Position numbers and translations under genes: made by a program. From Chlorokybus atmophyticus (Eukaryota > Streptophyta > Chlorokybophyceae > Chlorokybales > Chlorokybaceae): a stretch of DNA of 64,000 nucleotides. Under the pieces are notes generated by a model that was not told the origin of the DNA, made no database searches, and saw nothing but the letters and a program-made list of their open reading frames with translations. Within the stretch, counting starts at the first letter, position 1, and each line of letters starts with the position of its first letter. Location of the stretch: positions 1,139,339-1,203,338 of the forward strand of contig RHPI01003156.1 of assembly GCA_009103225.1 (NCBI GenBank), written 5' to 3'. Below are positions 1-11,413 of the stretch, in pieces.

Positions 1-2258
1 TCTTCAGTCTCTTTCACGCTCGGGTCATCTAAGTTTGCTTTCACCTTCATAACATGGCAAACACTGCAACTTCAAGGACTCGTTCCCCAAAACAGCCACA
101 CCTTCCAACATGGCCTCAACGCCTCACCTTCGCACGCAGTTCGGACGCAAACTCGACCAATGATGTGTACACAGCAAGCATGGAGGTGGTATTCACAACG
201 ATCCTGGCGCTGGCGCCTGCAAGACACGATGTCATGTGTTGTTGCCGCAAGCGTGAAAACATCCGCATGCAACAATGTTTGCAACATGCATGGGACGCAC
301 CTCTTCTCATCTTGACATTTTTCCTAAAAACATCGACGTTGTTGTAACAGACTGTCAGAGTGCCCATTGCCATAATCTAAGCAGACCACATCACATCTGT
401 GTGTCGTGACAACAGCAAACCGGCATGCGTAATTTACAGCATCACAATGCACATGCCTGCGGGATGGCAACAAAGCGGAACACCGCCGGGTCTTTCAACC
501 TCTCCAAGTACGTCAGCGCGTCCGTGCCGTGGTGCAAAGCATTGGTGATGAGCTCGTTAAGACACCTCAGCGCACTCGAACCGTTCTTATCAACATTCTG
601 GAAGTCCTGGCACCACAGCTCCAAGTCAACATCGGTCAGGCGCACACATGTAGCTGTGTCTGTGTGTGCGTGTGCGTGCTTATACAGGCGCTTAGCGCAT
701 ATGTTCATGTGTGTGTGCGTGCGTGCTAACATGCATGTACGCGCACACACAGTGCTACATGTGTTGAACAAACACTGCCAATGTACGCATGCTTACATAT
801 GCATGCACATGTTCGCTAGCACGCGAAGGTGCAGGTCCGGGCATGAGTGCATGTCTGCGCGCATGTGCACGTGTCTCTTGACATAGCCCAGTAGTACCTC
901 TAAATGTGTGGCATACTTCCCCCACACTTCCTTCGGCCAAAACATGCGTGGGGCCGGCAGCTCCGTTATGTCTTCATGATAGTCTCTGATGATGTTCGTC
1001 TTCTGCAGGAAAAGCCCGAGCGAATTCGACAGGTCATCCGCGCTGGCAAAGTAAGGCTCTTCAAGCCCGGCATTAACAAATAGATTGGACAGCCCGATGC
1101 CGACCAAACCCGCGACGTAGTGGCAGTACAGGTCATAGTCCTCCTTTGTGATAACCTGTGATGCAAAAGGTGTTAGTATGAAGTCTTGTTGGTGTTGTGG
1201 TTGCTTACACATACTTGCCTCACGGCCGATAAACTCTGCCATGCCTGCACCCATGCGTTTGGTAATGTCCTTTATGACTTCTTGAAATCTGCAGGAAGCC
1301 ATCCGTTTGTATTGACTGATTGCGTTACATGCCCTCATTGTTCGCACAGTAGTTACCTGAACTCACAAGAATGCTTACTTGGGTGAGAGCTTGAGGTATG
1401 ACTTTGTGACCAGCGAGTACTTCTCCATGAGGTCAGCGTAAGCTCCTGTCCCGCCTGAATGAAGTCAGCAGCCGTGTACACACAGGATGACCCCCCTAAG
1501 ACAACAATGCATACAATCTTAAGAATAAGGTGCTTGCACGTACATCTGATGGTCCATGTCGGGTCCTCGAGGTGCGTGTAGAACGTTTGCAATGCGGGTA
1601 CCTTCACATCCTTTGGTATGGACATGTCATCCTCTGCATGGCAAGGACATGTCAAGCTGTTTACAGCTGTTACCAACTCAACAAGTGCTTGTAGGACACA
1701 ACCTCCAAGCATTGTCTGTAATATGTCACTTGACAACACATGGCTGCAACATTCCCAGTGTAGCTTCACGCACGCACGGTCATGAACGGTAAAGGTGAAT
1801 TAAAGCATGAGCTCAACTCACCGACAGTGTCCAGAGCGCGCAATACCAAGTAGAAAATGCACACCTGTTGAAGGCCAAACCATCGTAAGCTCGCAGTTGA
1901 TACCAATGCAGTGTGATAGTTATGCCCCCATTGCATGCATGTTCTCCTTATGAGCAAACTGACTGGAACTAAGCAGCAATGCGAAACCCTGATGCCAATC
2001 ACTCAAGAAAGCAGTGTGCATGCATGCTTCCTCTCTTTCCCTCACGACACTTACGGCATCTCTCAGTTCCGTCCCCAGCTGCTGTATGACAACAGCAAAC
2101 GACCTCGACACCCTATTCAGCATTCCATAGCAGAAATCCAGGTTTGGATCATCCCACCGCCGCTTCGCCGCCGCCCTCGCCAGCAGGGCAGCCCGACCAA
2201 GCGCCAAGAGCTCAGCGGGACGACCCAGGCTGGCCGCCACAGCCGCACCCATGCCCAT
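1..2258 (-). CDS. SQS: Squalene synthase (farnesyl-diphosphate farnesyltransferase), partial at left edge
   Basis: Condenses two farnesyl diphosphates to squalene at the ER membrane, the committed step of sterol synthesis. Ten exons read leftward: 2055-2258, 1822-1864, 1544-1633, 1379-1454, 1219-1288, 898-1155, 457-618 (acceptor uncertain by a few codons), 301-376, 128-216 and <1-44. Visible in order: [16 protein letters not shown], the first Asp-rich motif [23 protein letters not shown] with the family's catalytic Tyr, the second Asp-rich motif [19 protein letters not shown] and SLVEFASEL. All active-site signatures are intact. I chose ATG 2258 because the following MGMGAAVAA leads directly into the conserved start region; an upstream in-frame codon near 2288 is not ATG. 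The C-terminal membrane anchor lies outside the window. Introns 5 and 7 need GC donors (GCAAGT, GCATGT) to stay in frame. Identification is firm. Confidence 0.95.
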
Positions 2259-2956
2259 GGCTGGAGAAGAGAAAGCAGTGAAGAACAACGACGGCCACGA
2301 CTACGACGAGGACAATGACAAACACAATGCCGCCGCCGCCGCCCCCCCTCCAGCTGCCGCCAGCTGGCAATTGTGATGCATAAAGAGTCCGTTGCTTCGC
2401 TGTTTTGGCGGGTAGATGGTGGTGGCGGTGGTAATGACGGTTGAGGCATTGTAGTTGTTGGCGGTGGCGGTGGTGGTGGGAGGGGGGGAAGGGGCATTCC
2501 AGTGCAGTGCGGAGTAGGGTGTGGAGCTGAGGGACGTGCGTCGACGGAGCAGAGTGCAGACGACAGGTTTTGCTCTGCTGTCAACAGGTTGCAAGCAGGT
2601 GACCAACGCTGAGAGCAGCAGCTTAATGCTGTCCAATCCTTTGCCTTCAGTACAGTACTATGTGCAGTGCAAGGGAGAGTACGCACTCTCTGTGTTTGTT
2701 ATGCACGTGGTGTGGCAGTTCAGTAAGCTTACGGACTGCATGCTCCCATTTCGTGATGAGCTGAATGGGATGCTTTCCATTTTGTTCCATGCGCAACTGC
2801 CTAAGCACCTGGTGCTGACTGTTGCATGCGTGCGCGAGTGTGGTCGATTGAACTCGACCACACTCTAGCAGTGCTTGCTTACGACTTCCACATCCAGGCA
2901 AACCTGGACAGTGCGTGCATGTTTGTTTGCGTGATAGATCATGATGGGCGACTTGA
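2259..2956. other. Upstream region of squalene synthase; no gene recognised
   Basis: Begins with GC-rich trinucleotide runs (GCC and GGT types, about 2320-2490) directly upstream of the squalene synthase start, presumably its promoter and 5' UTR. An open frame of about 115 codons (2521-2868, +) matches nothing I recognise and shows no splice-linked partner. Confidence 0.4.
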
Positions 2957-3274
2957 CTCGAGCATGCTGCAACGGCATTGGCAACAGCAGCGACAGCAGT
3001 AACAAACCATGCCGCACAGTGGGGGAGAGTTGTGTTTATCGGTGGGAGTGTGAGCTTCGAGCCGAGTCCTTTGTTGCTTCGTAAACAGCTTACGTTGTTG
3101 GGGTCATGGGTGTGTTCAGTACCACAGATGGGAGAATTGACTGGTTTGCTGGAAAGGTGGGACTTGCACCCTGTGTATTGTCACGCATAGGTTTGGGCTT
3201 GTAAGATACAGGAAGCGTATGAGGTGCTTGATACGCAATATACGGGCAAAGTGGTCATGTTAATGACTAACTGA
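2957..3274 (+). pseudogene. C-terminal fragment of a zinc-type (MDR) alcohol dehydrogenase, interrupted by a stop
   Basis: The frame from about 2957 reads GRVVFIGGSVSFEPSPLLLR, then KQLTLLGSWVCS, then the end of an MDR-family dehydrogenase (GLLERWDLHP ... IQEAYEVLDTQYTGKVVML) and stops at TGA 3272-3274. These are the closing NAD(P)-fold strand and C-terminal segment of sorbitol/threonine/alcohol dehydrogenases. An in-frame TAG at 3188-3190 falls where the family continues without a gap. The coding frame resumes on the other side in the same phase. No catalytic zinc domain or Rossmann GxGxxG is found in the 400 bases upstream. Removing the stop as an intron would need an implausible 39-nt intron. 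I read it as a decayed partial copy; an unrecognised exon of a live gene is the alternative. Confidence 0.65.
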
Positions 3275-5566
3275 CTTGAGAAATGCGGCTGTGGGAGAAA
3301 TGTGGCTTGTGTAGAATATATGCAATGGTGTGCATGTGACTCACCGTTGCACGGCCTTGTCACATACGCAAGCACAAGCACAGTCCAACATGGCAACAAC
3401 TTGTTTTACCACCGGGCTGCCTATACAACCTCAGCTATCTAGCTTCGCTATTGCCCTTGTATGTGTGGCTGTTAGATGGTATGCTTGAGCACGCTTTCCA
3501 TGCATGTACAGCAGTACCCTCACACTGTATCGGTTTTATGTAGTCACATGTACAGTCACCATCAACTTCTCGCGGTGATTGTTGCTTGCCGCCAGACCAG
3601 TCCTTAAACAAAAAAGGCAGCTCAGCCCACACGCCATGATGTATTGAGGTTGTCAAAAGACACCAGCGTGTAGTCGGAACAGGGTAGACTGACATTCTAT
3701 TCCTCGTCAAATCAGTCCTAGATTTCGTCCCAACTACACAAGCACAACAAACATCAGTTGCATGACGACGAGCAGTTGCGCAGCAGCAGTGGTGGCGACA
3801 TGGCGGTGTGCATGCTGCGTCCTAAGCCTCCGCCACCACCACCACCAGCAAAGTCGTCCGTTGGTACCAGTCACTGCACTTATAACATACCACAACGATG
3901 ATGACAACAGGGCAACATTGACACTGAGGGCCTCCTGCTAAAGCACAGACCAGCACGTGGTGCTGCCCTTGCAAGCTGGCGTGTATGATAGTGCGTGTTG
4001 GTAACGTTTCCCTCTTCCCCTTCGCTCTGTCTCACGAAACCTGGGTTCTCACCTGCGCATGTTGTTGTTGTTAATAGTCTGTGCGAGCCGGTAGCCAAAG
4101 TACAGTGCGCAAGCACTTGTTGTTATTGCTGCTGTTAATGTTGCTGTCTTTGTTAGTGGAGCGGCTCGCGTGCGCAATCCTTCCAGCACGAGCAACAAGA
4201 AGCAGGTTTTTGTCTCCACGCAGCAGTGCGCATGCAAAGCAGGTGAACTTTGCATGTAGCGAAAGTACGCTTGGCCTGCTAATATGTGGCCTGTCAAAGG
4301 TTGTGCAAGCATTGGAACTGCAAGTCAAGTCTCTCTATTCCTTCGCACTGCAGTGGCCTGGCATTGGATGTGAGGTTGCGTATCGCTTAGAAAGCTCAGC
4401 ACCCGCATATGCGCACAGACAGACCCCAAAACTGACAAACAAAACAGACAGACACACAGTTACAACGACAAACACATGCACACACACGCGCACGCACGCA
4501 CGCACGCACGCAGTGCCGGAATGCCCTTGGCATGTTATGTTAGTTACGTTAGTAGTAGTAGAATGTACAGCCTAGCAGTGGTTGAACCGGTTTGGTTCGG
4601 CTGCTTCAACTGATTGCAGTGTTGTAAGCGCTTGTGCATGTGGTGCTCGCAGGTGTGGTGCGTGTTCACAACAGACTGCACACGCGTGACATTTGCATGT
4701 GCAACTATACAACTGGTAGCAGTACATCATGAGCGTGCAGGCCATATAACTTTGTCTAAGGAGAAATATTATAGGGACAGAGTTTCAAGTTTAGCGTAGC
4801 CTAAGCGTCTAAACAACAACAATGATGGTACTAGCATCACCACCAGTTACACTTACAGCACTGGCAAATTGCAACAAGAGCCATACCCTCATGCAGGTGC
4901 AGCAACTCCACCACCTTGCCGCCCCTATCGCCGCCGCCGCCGTCGCCGTTGCTGCTGTTGACAATGCGTTAAGGCACTGAATGCACTTTTTCACTTGACG
5001 CTCAATGCTTAACGCCGCAGTGAGCATGCATTCAGTGTCTTAACGCTAAGTTCTGCGCTGGTTTAAGCTTGGCAGAGCTAAGCTTAGCTTAGCTCAGCTT
5101 GGCGGCGGCGGCGTGTAAGGCGTTGCTGAGCAGTTGACAGACGAAGCGAAGGCATAACAGGAGGAAGAGGAGGAGTTCAAGGGTGAAGGAAATCCCTTCC
5201 CTATCTCAACCTGCTGTGAGGTGAATGCGAGGCAATTCCTGCTGTGCTTTGCTGCTGGCCTCTCAGTGCCTCACAGCTGAGCATGCATGCATACCTGTGT
5301 GTAGCAGCTGGCATGCATGCATACCTGTGCGTCCGTGTATGCGTGTGTGTGGCTCTGGGACGCTGGTGCTTGTCTCAAACAAGCATCACAACTCAAGCTT
5401 GCGATTGTTTCACGCATTTAGCTGCTGTTAAGCCCGATTGCTGACCCTCACGGATATCACTGCACATTTGCACATCATTAAGAATGGCTCAGCGAGTGGA
5501 ATTTGTTTACCATGTCATCAACCAAAGTACCACCTCATCCGCAGTCTCAGCGTTCAGCTCAGTGTC
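3275..5566. other. Intergenic, no gene recognised
   Basis: Holds simple repeats: CAC runs near 3830, an ACGC/CGCA run near 4485-4512, and AGCTTAGCTT repeats near 5075-5100. A Leu-rich open frame at 4081-4312 on both strands comes from a GTT/TTG-rich stretch and is not convincing. The last 100 bases should carry the ATXR2-like gene's promoter. Confidence 0.4.
5281..5329. repeat. 19-bp direct repeat, two copies 30 bp apart
   Basis: GCATGCATGCATACCTGTG occurs at 5281-5299 and again at 5311-5329, about 240 bp before the ATXR2-like start codon. GCATGCATGC is a common motif of this genome's spacers, so this may be chance amplification. Confidence 0.8.
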
Positions 5567-8261
5567 ATGGCCGACGTGGATGGCGAAGTGGCCGCTGTTG
5601 TGAGCAGACTGCTTGCGCCGCCTTCAGCTGAAGACGTCCAGGTGAGAGTGTATTGTTATGCATGACATTTGTTAAGAAGTTTGTTGAGAACATTGTTGAG
5701 AAGGTTGTGAACCAGCGAGTGAAAGCTTATAGCAGTGTAGGTGCTTGAGGTGAATGAGTGAGTCTCTGGTATTGGTAACGAGAGGGTGACAGTGTTGATG
5801 TTGATGAAAGCGCGATGCGTGCAGGCGTATTATCAAGCAGAAGTTGGCGCGGGTTTGGCCGTGCGCTACATTGATGCGACGCTGAGCAAAGGTAAGAAAG
5901 CGGTTACACGCACGCACGCAGAAATGGTTGGGCGTGTGCACATGCGTGCAAGTGTGTGAGCGTGTGTACTCATGCTTGTGCGCACGCACCCACACTTACG
6001 AGCGCTCAGGTGTACACGCAGTGTGTTTGATGCATGTGTCCATGTCCACAGTTGCACCTGATGGACACATTCTTACTCTGCAAATCACAGTGCTTGCAGA
6101 CAATATGTAGATTACAACAACCCTGCATGCAGGCGTAATTGCCACGCGCAACTTTGGTGAAGGCGACGTGCTCGTAAAGGAACCGAAACTCGTCGGCGCT
6201 CAGCATTTTGCAAACAAGGTGACAGCCAATCTCCACAGTATTCTCACACGCATGTGCATGCACGCCATGCACAAGCGTGTGTGCGTGTTAGCATACACAG
6301 CAAGTACTGCATCACCTTTCTCTCTTTCTTCATCAGGCCGTTGCACATGTCTGCAGCCACTGTTTCCAGTACATTGGCTCGGTAGAGCAGCAAATAGGCA
6401 GGCGCATATTGGTACTCTCAACATCCACTTCGCCACATCACGCCCATGGCGAAACATCTCACACATGCTCCGATGAAGAACAAGAAGAACAAGAGCAAGC
6501 ACAAGTTGATGATGATGATGATGATGGCAATGCTGTTGAGATCAGCTCAGAAGTCCAGCATTTGGCTTCACAGCTCACTGAGGGCAGCATCAAGCTTCCA
6601 TTCACTGAAGATTTTGCTTTACCTGAGGCTGTGGCTTGCCCTGGCGGCTGCGAAGATGAAGCATTCTGCAGGTATGTGTGCATGCGCACGTGTTCACGTA
6701 ATGTGACTGCTACAAGCTGCTTCTGTGTTACTCAACTCTACGTTGTGGTGTTGTACTAGCACCTTATGCGCGGAAGCGGAGTGGGAGTTTTGTCATCAGT
6801 TGTTGTGCAATGGAACCGGCTCGAACGGCAACGCGCGTGCGCTAACAAGCTTCAAGGCGCACGCGAATGAAACCAATGACATCTTTCATGTAGCCGCACA
6901 GGCAAGTGAATGCAGAGAATTCAGTTGAGGTGTGCGTGTTTTCTTTTTTGAAGTTGGATCATGACACTTGCTTTGTAGGTTATTGCTGCTACGGCCTTGC
7001 GATATCTCCGCTTATCTGAAGGCAAAAGGCCACATTCTGAGTCTGCGGGTGTCATTATCGACTTGTTGATGGAAGCCTGGAGGCCGTTTGGTATGGGTCA
7101 TAAGGCCAAATGGTCCGAATGCGTCGCTGCTCCGGAAGAAATGAGCGTGAATGAAGTGATACAATTCGGGCAACAGCTGAAGGAGGTGCGTTTTGTTGCA
7201 TGAGTTGAGACGTGAATGGAGTATGTATTGTCTCATCTTATGACAGCTTGCAGGGGAGTCACTGTCGCTACTCAGCGATGCCATTGGAACTTATGATCCT
7301 GTCATGAAGTTTCTGCTGCAACAAGACGTGTATGAGAGCATCGTTGGCATGTTCGAGCTCAACAATCTGTGAGTTGATTTTATTTTGTTGTCTATGTGTA
7401 TTCGATGATTTCTGTTATGGCTGGCTTGACACGATTATCCAGCGCTATGCGCTTATGTTTGTTGTAGAGACATGGTGGTTGAGTCCCCAGTAGAGCGCTA
7501 TTTTCTTCATATGGATGGGCAAGCGCCACAGCTCAAGGTGATTGGTCATTACCACTGTGTGCGTGCGTGCGTGAGAGTTCTAGTGAGTGAATGATTTACC
7601 AACTGGCAAGATGTTTCTTTTATTCCAAATAAGGGATGCAATACAGGCCATCACGCAACCGCTGTTGGATGCACTCGGGCCTTCGTACGCCGATCATTGC
7701 GAAGGTAATGTGATCATGACGAGTTGACACGGTTTGTAGTATTGTTGAGATGACTTGTTTGGTAACATCACAGTTTGTTGGTTGCAGGGACGTGCTTCTT
7801 CCCCATACAGAGCTGCATGAACCACTCGTGCAATCCAAATGCGCACGCTTTCAAGCGAGATGAGGTGAGACACACACATGCGCGCGTGCGTGCGCGTGCC
7901 CGTGCATAAAACGGAAACAAATCAAGCAAGCAGATAACCTTGCATACATGTGTGCTATATGTCATATTTCTGAGCCTTCTGTACTGCATTGCAGGACACT
8001 AATGGGAGCGCTGTCATCCTGGCCAAGCGGCCCATCTTAGCTAGCGAACAGGTACACACATTTATGTATATGTATATGTATACTGCACCAATGAAGCTTG
8101 TCTCGCTGCAGTACTTTCAAGGCCTTAGAACTGATGTTGGTTCTAATGCGCAGGTTATGATCTCATATATTGATGAACATGAAGAGTTGGAGGATAGACA
8201 AGCGGCGTTGGCGGATTACGGATTCCATTGCGAGTGTGAGAAGTGCCGAGCAGGGAGGTGA
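5567..8261 (+). CDS. ATXR2: SET-domain protein of the ATXR2 type (histone-lysine methyltransferase-like)
   Basis: Twelve exons: 5567-5641, 5825-5891, 6133-6218, 6337-6671, 6760-6901, 6979-7185, 7247-7368, 7468-7537, 7647-7704, 7788-7864, 7995-8051, 8154-8261. They sum to 467 aa, close to plant ATXR2. A split SET domain starts at GVIATRNFGEGDVLVKE and resumes at QSCMNHSCNPNAHAFKRDE, with SYIDEHEEL and the post-SET CECEKC at the C-terminus. Between them lies a MYND-like zinc cluster (CSHC ... CPGGCEDEAFC ... CAEAEWEFCHQLLC). The family transfers methyl groups from SAM to lysines, in plants on histone H3. A purely acidic and Asp-run insertion (about residues 105-140) sits before the zinc cluster. 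Intron 5 uses a GC donor (CAG then GCAAGT), needed to keep frame. Start is the first ATG leading into the conserved region. The substrate is inferred from the family. Confidence 0.93.
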
Positions 8262-9972
8262 CATCAAGTGCGTATGTGAAAGGTGCTATTGGCAAGCAGT
8301 GGTGTGTTGCAGCATGCGGTTTGTCAACGGTGGTTGGGCACGTGTGTACATGGCTCGGTATGTACTTTGTGAATTACAAATATGTGCGCACTCCATTGCA
8401 AGATGCTCAAAGTATGATCATGCCAACCACCGCACTCAAGCAACCACAACTCTCAACAGCAACCGCCAGTCTGGCCCGGGCTTGGCGGGTGCTACAGGCA
8501 ATACACATGGGTGCTAACACCGCGCGCACACAGCTCAACAGCATCCCATACAATGTCGCACGCATCACTCCCGCCATGCCCGCCTCACCGTCGTCGCCCA
8601 CGCCATTGCCTTGTTCCATGCTCGCCACGCTCATAGCACACCGTGTGGCGCTCACGCCAGTATAGTGCGTCCGCCTCAGCGGTCATGAGCCTCGACAACA
8701 CTGGCGTCCACCCTGGCACGGACGCCAATATCTCCGCAACATACTCCAGCACTGCCTGCGCAAAAGGAGATGACAACATAAGAAGTGCCTCGGAGGAAAT
8801 GTTTGTGCGGCACAGAGTGTATATTACAATATTAACCACACAACTCGATGCAAGACTACTTACCCTGTAGAGGTGCCTCCACAAATTGGAAGCACACCGA
8901 CTAACGCTAGAAGCAAGCTATTCATCACATGAATGTGGGTAGGAGTTGGGGCGGTCAGTACGGATAAGCTGAGGTCTGCGTGTGCGCGGTGTTGGCACCC
9001 ATGTATACAGGATATGCTGCCAGTAGTTGTAGACATGCACACACGTAGCCAAGTAGTGGTAGTTGAGTGCGTTGTGAGTACCTAGCCCGGAGGTGAAATA
9101 GCACTGTGACTGCTGCTGACTGTTTGCTTGCAGCGTGTGCATGACTACATGCATGTCTCATGCTTATGGCCCCTTGCATGCGGTCTTATCAGCACTCCAT
9201 CTTTTGTACACTACATATAGTGCATGTATGTAGTGTATGCACAAAAGCAATGCACAGAGGTAAACCAAGCACACCAAAGAAACAGTCATTACAACGCAAC
9301 AAGCCAGCAGCAAACAGCACGCAAAGGGCTGGCCCGGGCCCCTAACAATGGCAAACCGAAAAACAACTTGCAACACGCATGCAATCAACTACAACTCAAG
9401 GCAGGCAGGCAGGGGAGTGTGCCGTTTTGCTTCATCCTAAGTCACATTTTCTGTAGATTGGGTCATGAGTGTTACTGCTGGCCACCTGGGAGGTGGCATC
9501 GTCTGATTGGAAGGTGTTGCCAATAGTGATGTGTTGACTTGCGAAAAGCAGTTCTTCAACTGTGGCTGCTAGCGCACATGTGTAGCGCATGGTGCTTGGT
9601 ATGTAGTTTGTGCATTGTGCAACACATGCATCGTTTTCGCACGTGCACTCTGTATCAAGGTGCTCATGCTAACATAGCACTCAAGCAGCTCATGTACATA
9701 GCACCGCTAGGCTGCGTGCTTGCGGATGTGCGCGTGTGAGCGGATGCAGCGCAGGATAACGCCAGAGCAACAGAAGTTAACTACGCATTGGCATGCATTT
9801 GAAACCAGAGTGCACAACAGAGCCTGTTGAACAGAAAAGGCGAAATGAAGTGGGAATATACAAGCAGAAATTACAATATGAACAAAAGGCTACGGCATAC
9901 ACTATACAAAGTGCCGCACTATCACCATCCATGTGAAGAAGAGAAAGAGAACCCCCCCAAAAAGTCGTCCCA
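8262..9972. other. Between ATXR2-like and TLDc genes; mostly unassigned
   Basis: The two genes converge here. Apart from a coding-looking stretch on the minus strand (8407-8780, separate entry) I see only CA/GT-rich and GCATGC-type spacer, and terminal UTR sequence. Confidence 0.35.
8407..8780 (-). CDS. Possible exon(s) of an unidentified minus-strand gene
   Basis: Two neighbouring minus-strand frames have amino-acid composition typical of protein, not repeat: one reads AVLEYVAEILASVPGWTPVL and LMTAEADALYWRERH (about 8650-8780), the other MSVASMEQGNGVGDDGEAGM and VMRATLYGMLLSCVRAVL (about 8480-8645). A short upstream frame with ATG 8921 (MNSLLLALVGVLPICGGTST) ends at a good GTAAGT donor, but its phase does not fit the next frame. 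I recognise no family and cannot build a continuous gene. It could be a fast-evolving gene, a relic or chance. Confidence 0.25.
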
Positions 9973-11040
9973 TCACATGACATGGTCAAACCCCCACATC
10001 TCCAGCCGTCGCACTCTGAACTCCGCACTCGCCGCCAAACACTCCGACCCGTACGTGTCGCAATCACCGCTGCTTCCCTCATCTAAATCAGAATCCACTC
10101 TGAAAGCGAATCGCCCGCCGCCTCCGAACGCGAGCGCGTGACTCTCGCACAGCACGTAGAAGCGGTTGAGGCCCGTGGACGGGTAGATGCGCGGCGTGTT
10201 GGGGGACTGTTGGAAGACGAAACAGTCATTGGAGCCTTGGTAACGGTAGTGGAGGTGCTGCTCCCAGCGGACGCCCATAGCGAAGCCACCGAACACAGCC
10301 CCACCTGACAAGCGATGTGAAGAACTGGCTTTGGAAATCTAGTCAATCAAACAATCACTTGCAGCCAGCTTAAGTCTCGCAACAGGCAGACATAACCGCA
10401 CGCATCTTGAGACACATGCACGCACACATGTGCGCACGCGCACATAAAACACGCACGCACGCACGCACACGCGCACGAGTATGCGTGCACAGATACAAAC
10501 CCTCTACACATGCACATACTCACCTGTGTCGCCAATGACTATGAGTGTGGGCCCACCATTGGCCGGCGCCTTCCGATAAAGCGTGCTGAGTGCGATGCCG
10601 TGATGGTCGGTGGAGTACAGCAGGTTCCAAGCGCGTCCTAGGCAGGCCGATGGCAGGGCTCCCGCCACGAACGACGGAAAGTCTTCCGAGAAGAGTGCCG
10701 ACTCGCCAAGCAGTGTGGGCGGCCGCAGCCACAGGCCACGCCACCGCGGGGTCCAGACACGCCCGCTACTCGAGGCTGGAGCGCTCTGCGACAACCTCAA
10801 CCTTTCATTAGCATCAATTGTGTGAGCCCATTCAGAGTCTCCTTCTCTCCCTTCTGCTTGAGGGCTTTTGGGGCTTCGCCCGGAGTCGGCTATATATATC
10901 CCTTCTATGCTTATGCGAGGGGTCCGGTTGTCGGCGTCATGGAATATATCATCATCACCGTCTGATGATGAGGAGGAGGAGGAGGTGGGAGAGGTGGAGG
11001 AGGTAGGCTCTGCTGGTTGGGCTTCGACAGCGTCGTGCAT
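9973..11040 (-). CDS. TLDc-domain protein
   Basis: Two exons, 10524-11040 and 9973-10304, joined phase 1 by a GTGAGT donor, give 282 aa. The first third is low-complexity and Ser/Asp/Pro-rich. The TLDc domain starts with FVAGALPSACLGRAWNLLYS, continues through the signature TLIVIGDTG joined to GAVFGGFAM across the intron, and ends with FGGGGRFAFRVDSDLDEG and RRLEMWGFDHV at the stop. TLDc proteins (OXR1/NCOA7/TLDC1 families) are linked to oxidation resistance and V-ATPase regulation; which applies here cannot be told. ATG 11040 is the first ATG after a TATATAAG box about 180 bp upstream. An upstream exon entering at a CACAG acceptor near 11157 remains possible because the frame is open to 11205. 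The gene lies just downstream of the squalene synthase-like gene on the same strand. Confidence 0.88.
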
Positions 11041-11218
11041 CGGCAGTAAGTCCTCAGCAGCTTGCAATGGATCGATTGGCGTGTCAACAGTTGCACTGTT
11101 GACGCGCTTTGTGGGTGTTGAAGGGGCTGGGGTCAACAAAGACCACAGGAATGCCGCCTGTGCAAGAGTTGCTTTTACCACTTGTGGTGCAGTCGCGGGC
11201 AATTGTCAAGTTATACCA

Positions 11219-11226
11219 CTTATATA
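11219..11226 (-). promoter_or_regulatory. Candidate TATA box of the TLDc gene
   Basis: TATATAAG on the minus strand, roughly 180 bp before the first downstream ATG (11040) and just after the end of the squalene synthase-like gene. Placement fits a core promoter with a modest 5' UTR. Confidence 0.4.
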
Positions 11227-11413
11227 GCAGTGACTCGCATTTGCTTGGTCATGCTCAGCTGTGTCACATTCATAGCACATACCAAGGAGGACGTGTCTGG
11301 CCCATCGGGTAAGCTTGCTCTCATGTTCTGAAGCTGGCGCAATGCATAACAGGATCAGGACCAGCAACAACACTGACATGCAAACATAAACTATGCATGA
11401 GCCATAAGGCAGA

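Noticed and set aside
3188-3190. Reassigned TAG codon in the dehydrogenase fragment
   Set aside because: Several intact genes here (ATXR2-like, UBC12, NAGS, POP) end at ordinary stops, and UBC12, NAGS and POP end in TAG, so the standard code applies.
4049-4575. Leu-rich possible membrane protein
   Set aside because: The hydrophobic run comes from TTG/GTT repeats; both strands are open and no motif, splice partner or start context supports a gene.
5930-6020. CRISPR-like or structured repeats in GT/CA-rich introns
   Set aside because: These are simple alternating purine-pyrimidine tracts without a regular repeat-spacer pattern, common in all introns of this window.
11340-11400. C-terminal membrane-anchor exon (VLLLVLILLCIAP) for the squalene synthase-like gene
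   Set aside because: The hydrophobic frame follows a CAG-type acceptor, but its phase does not match the GTAGCG donor at the end of exon 10, so I kept the in-frame stop.
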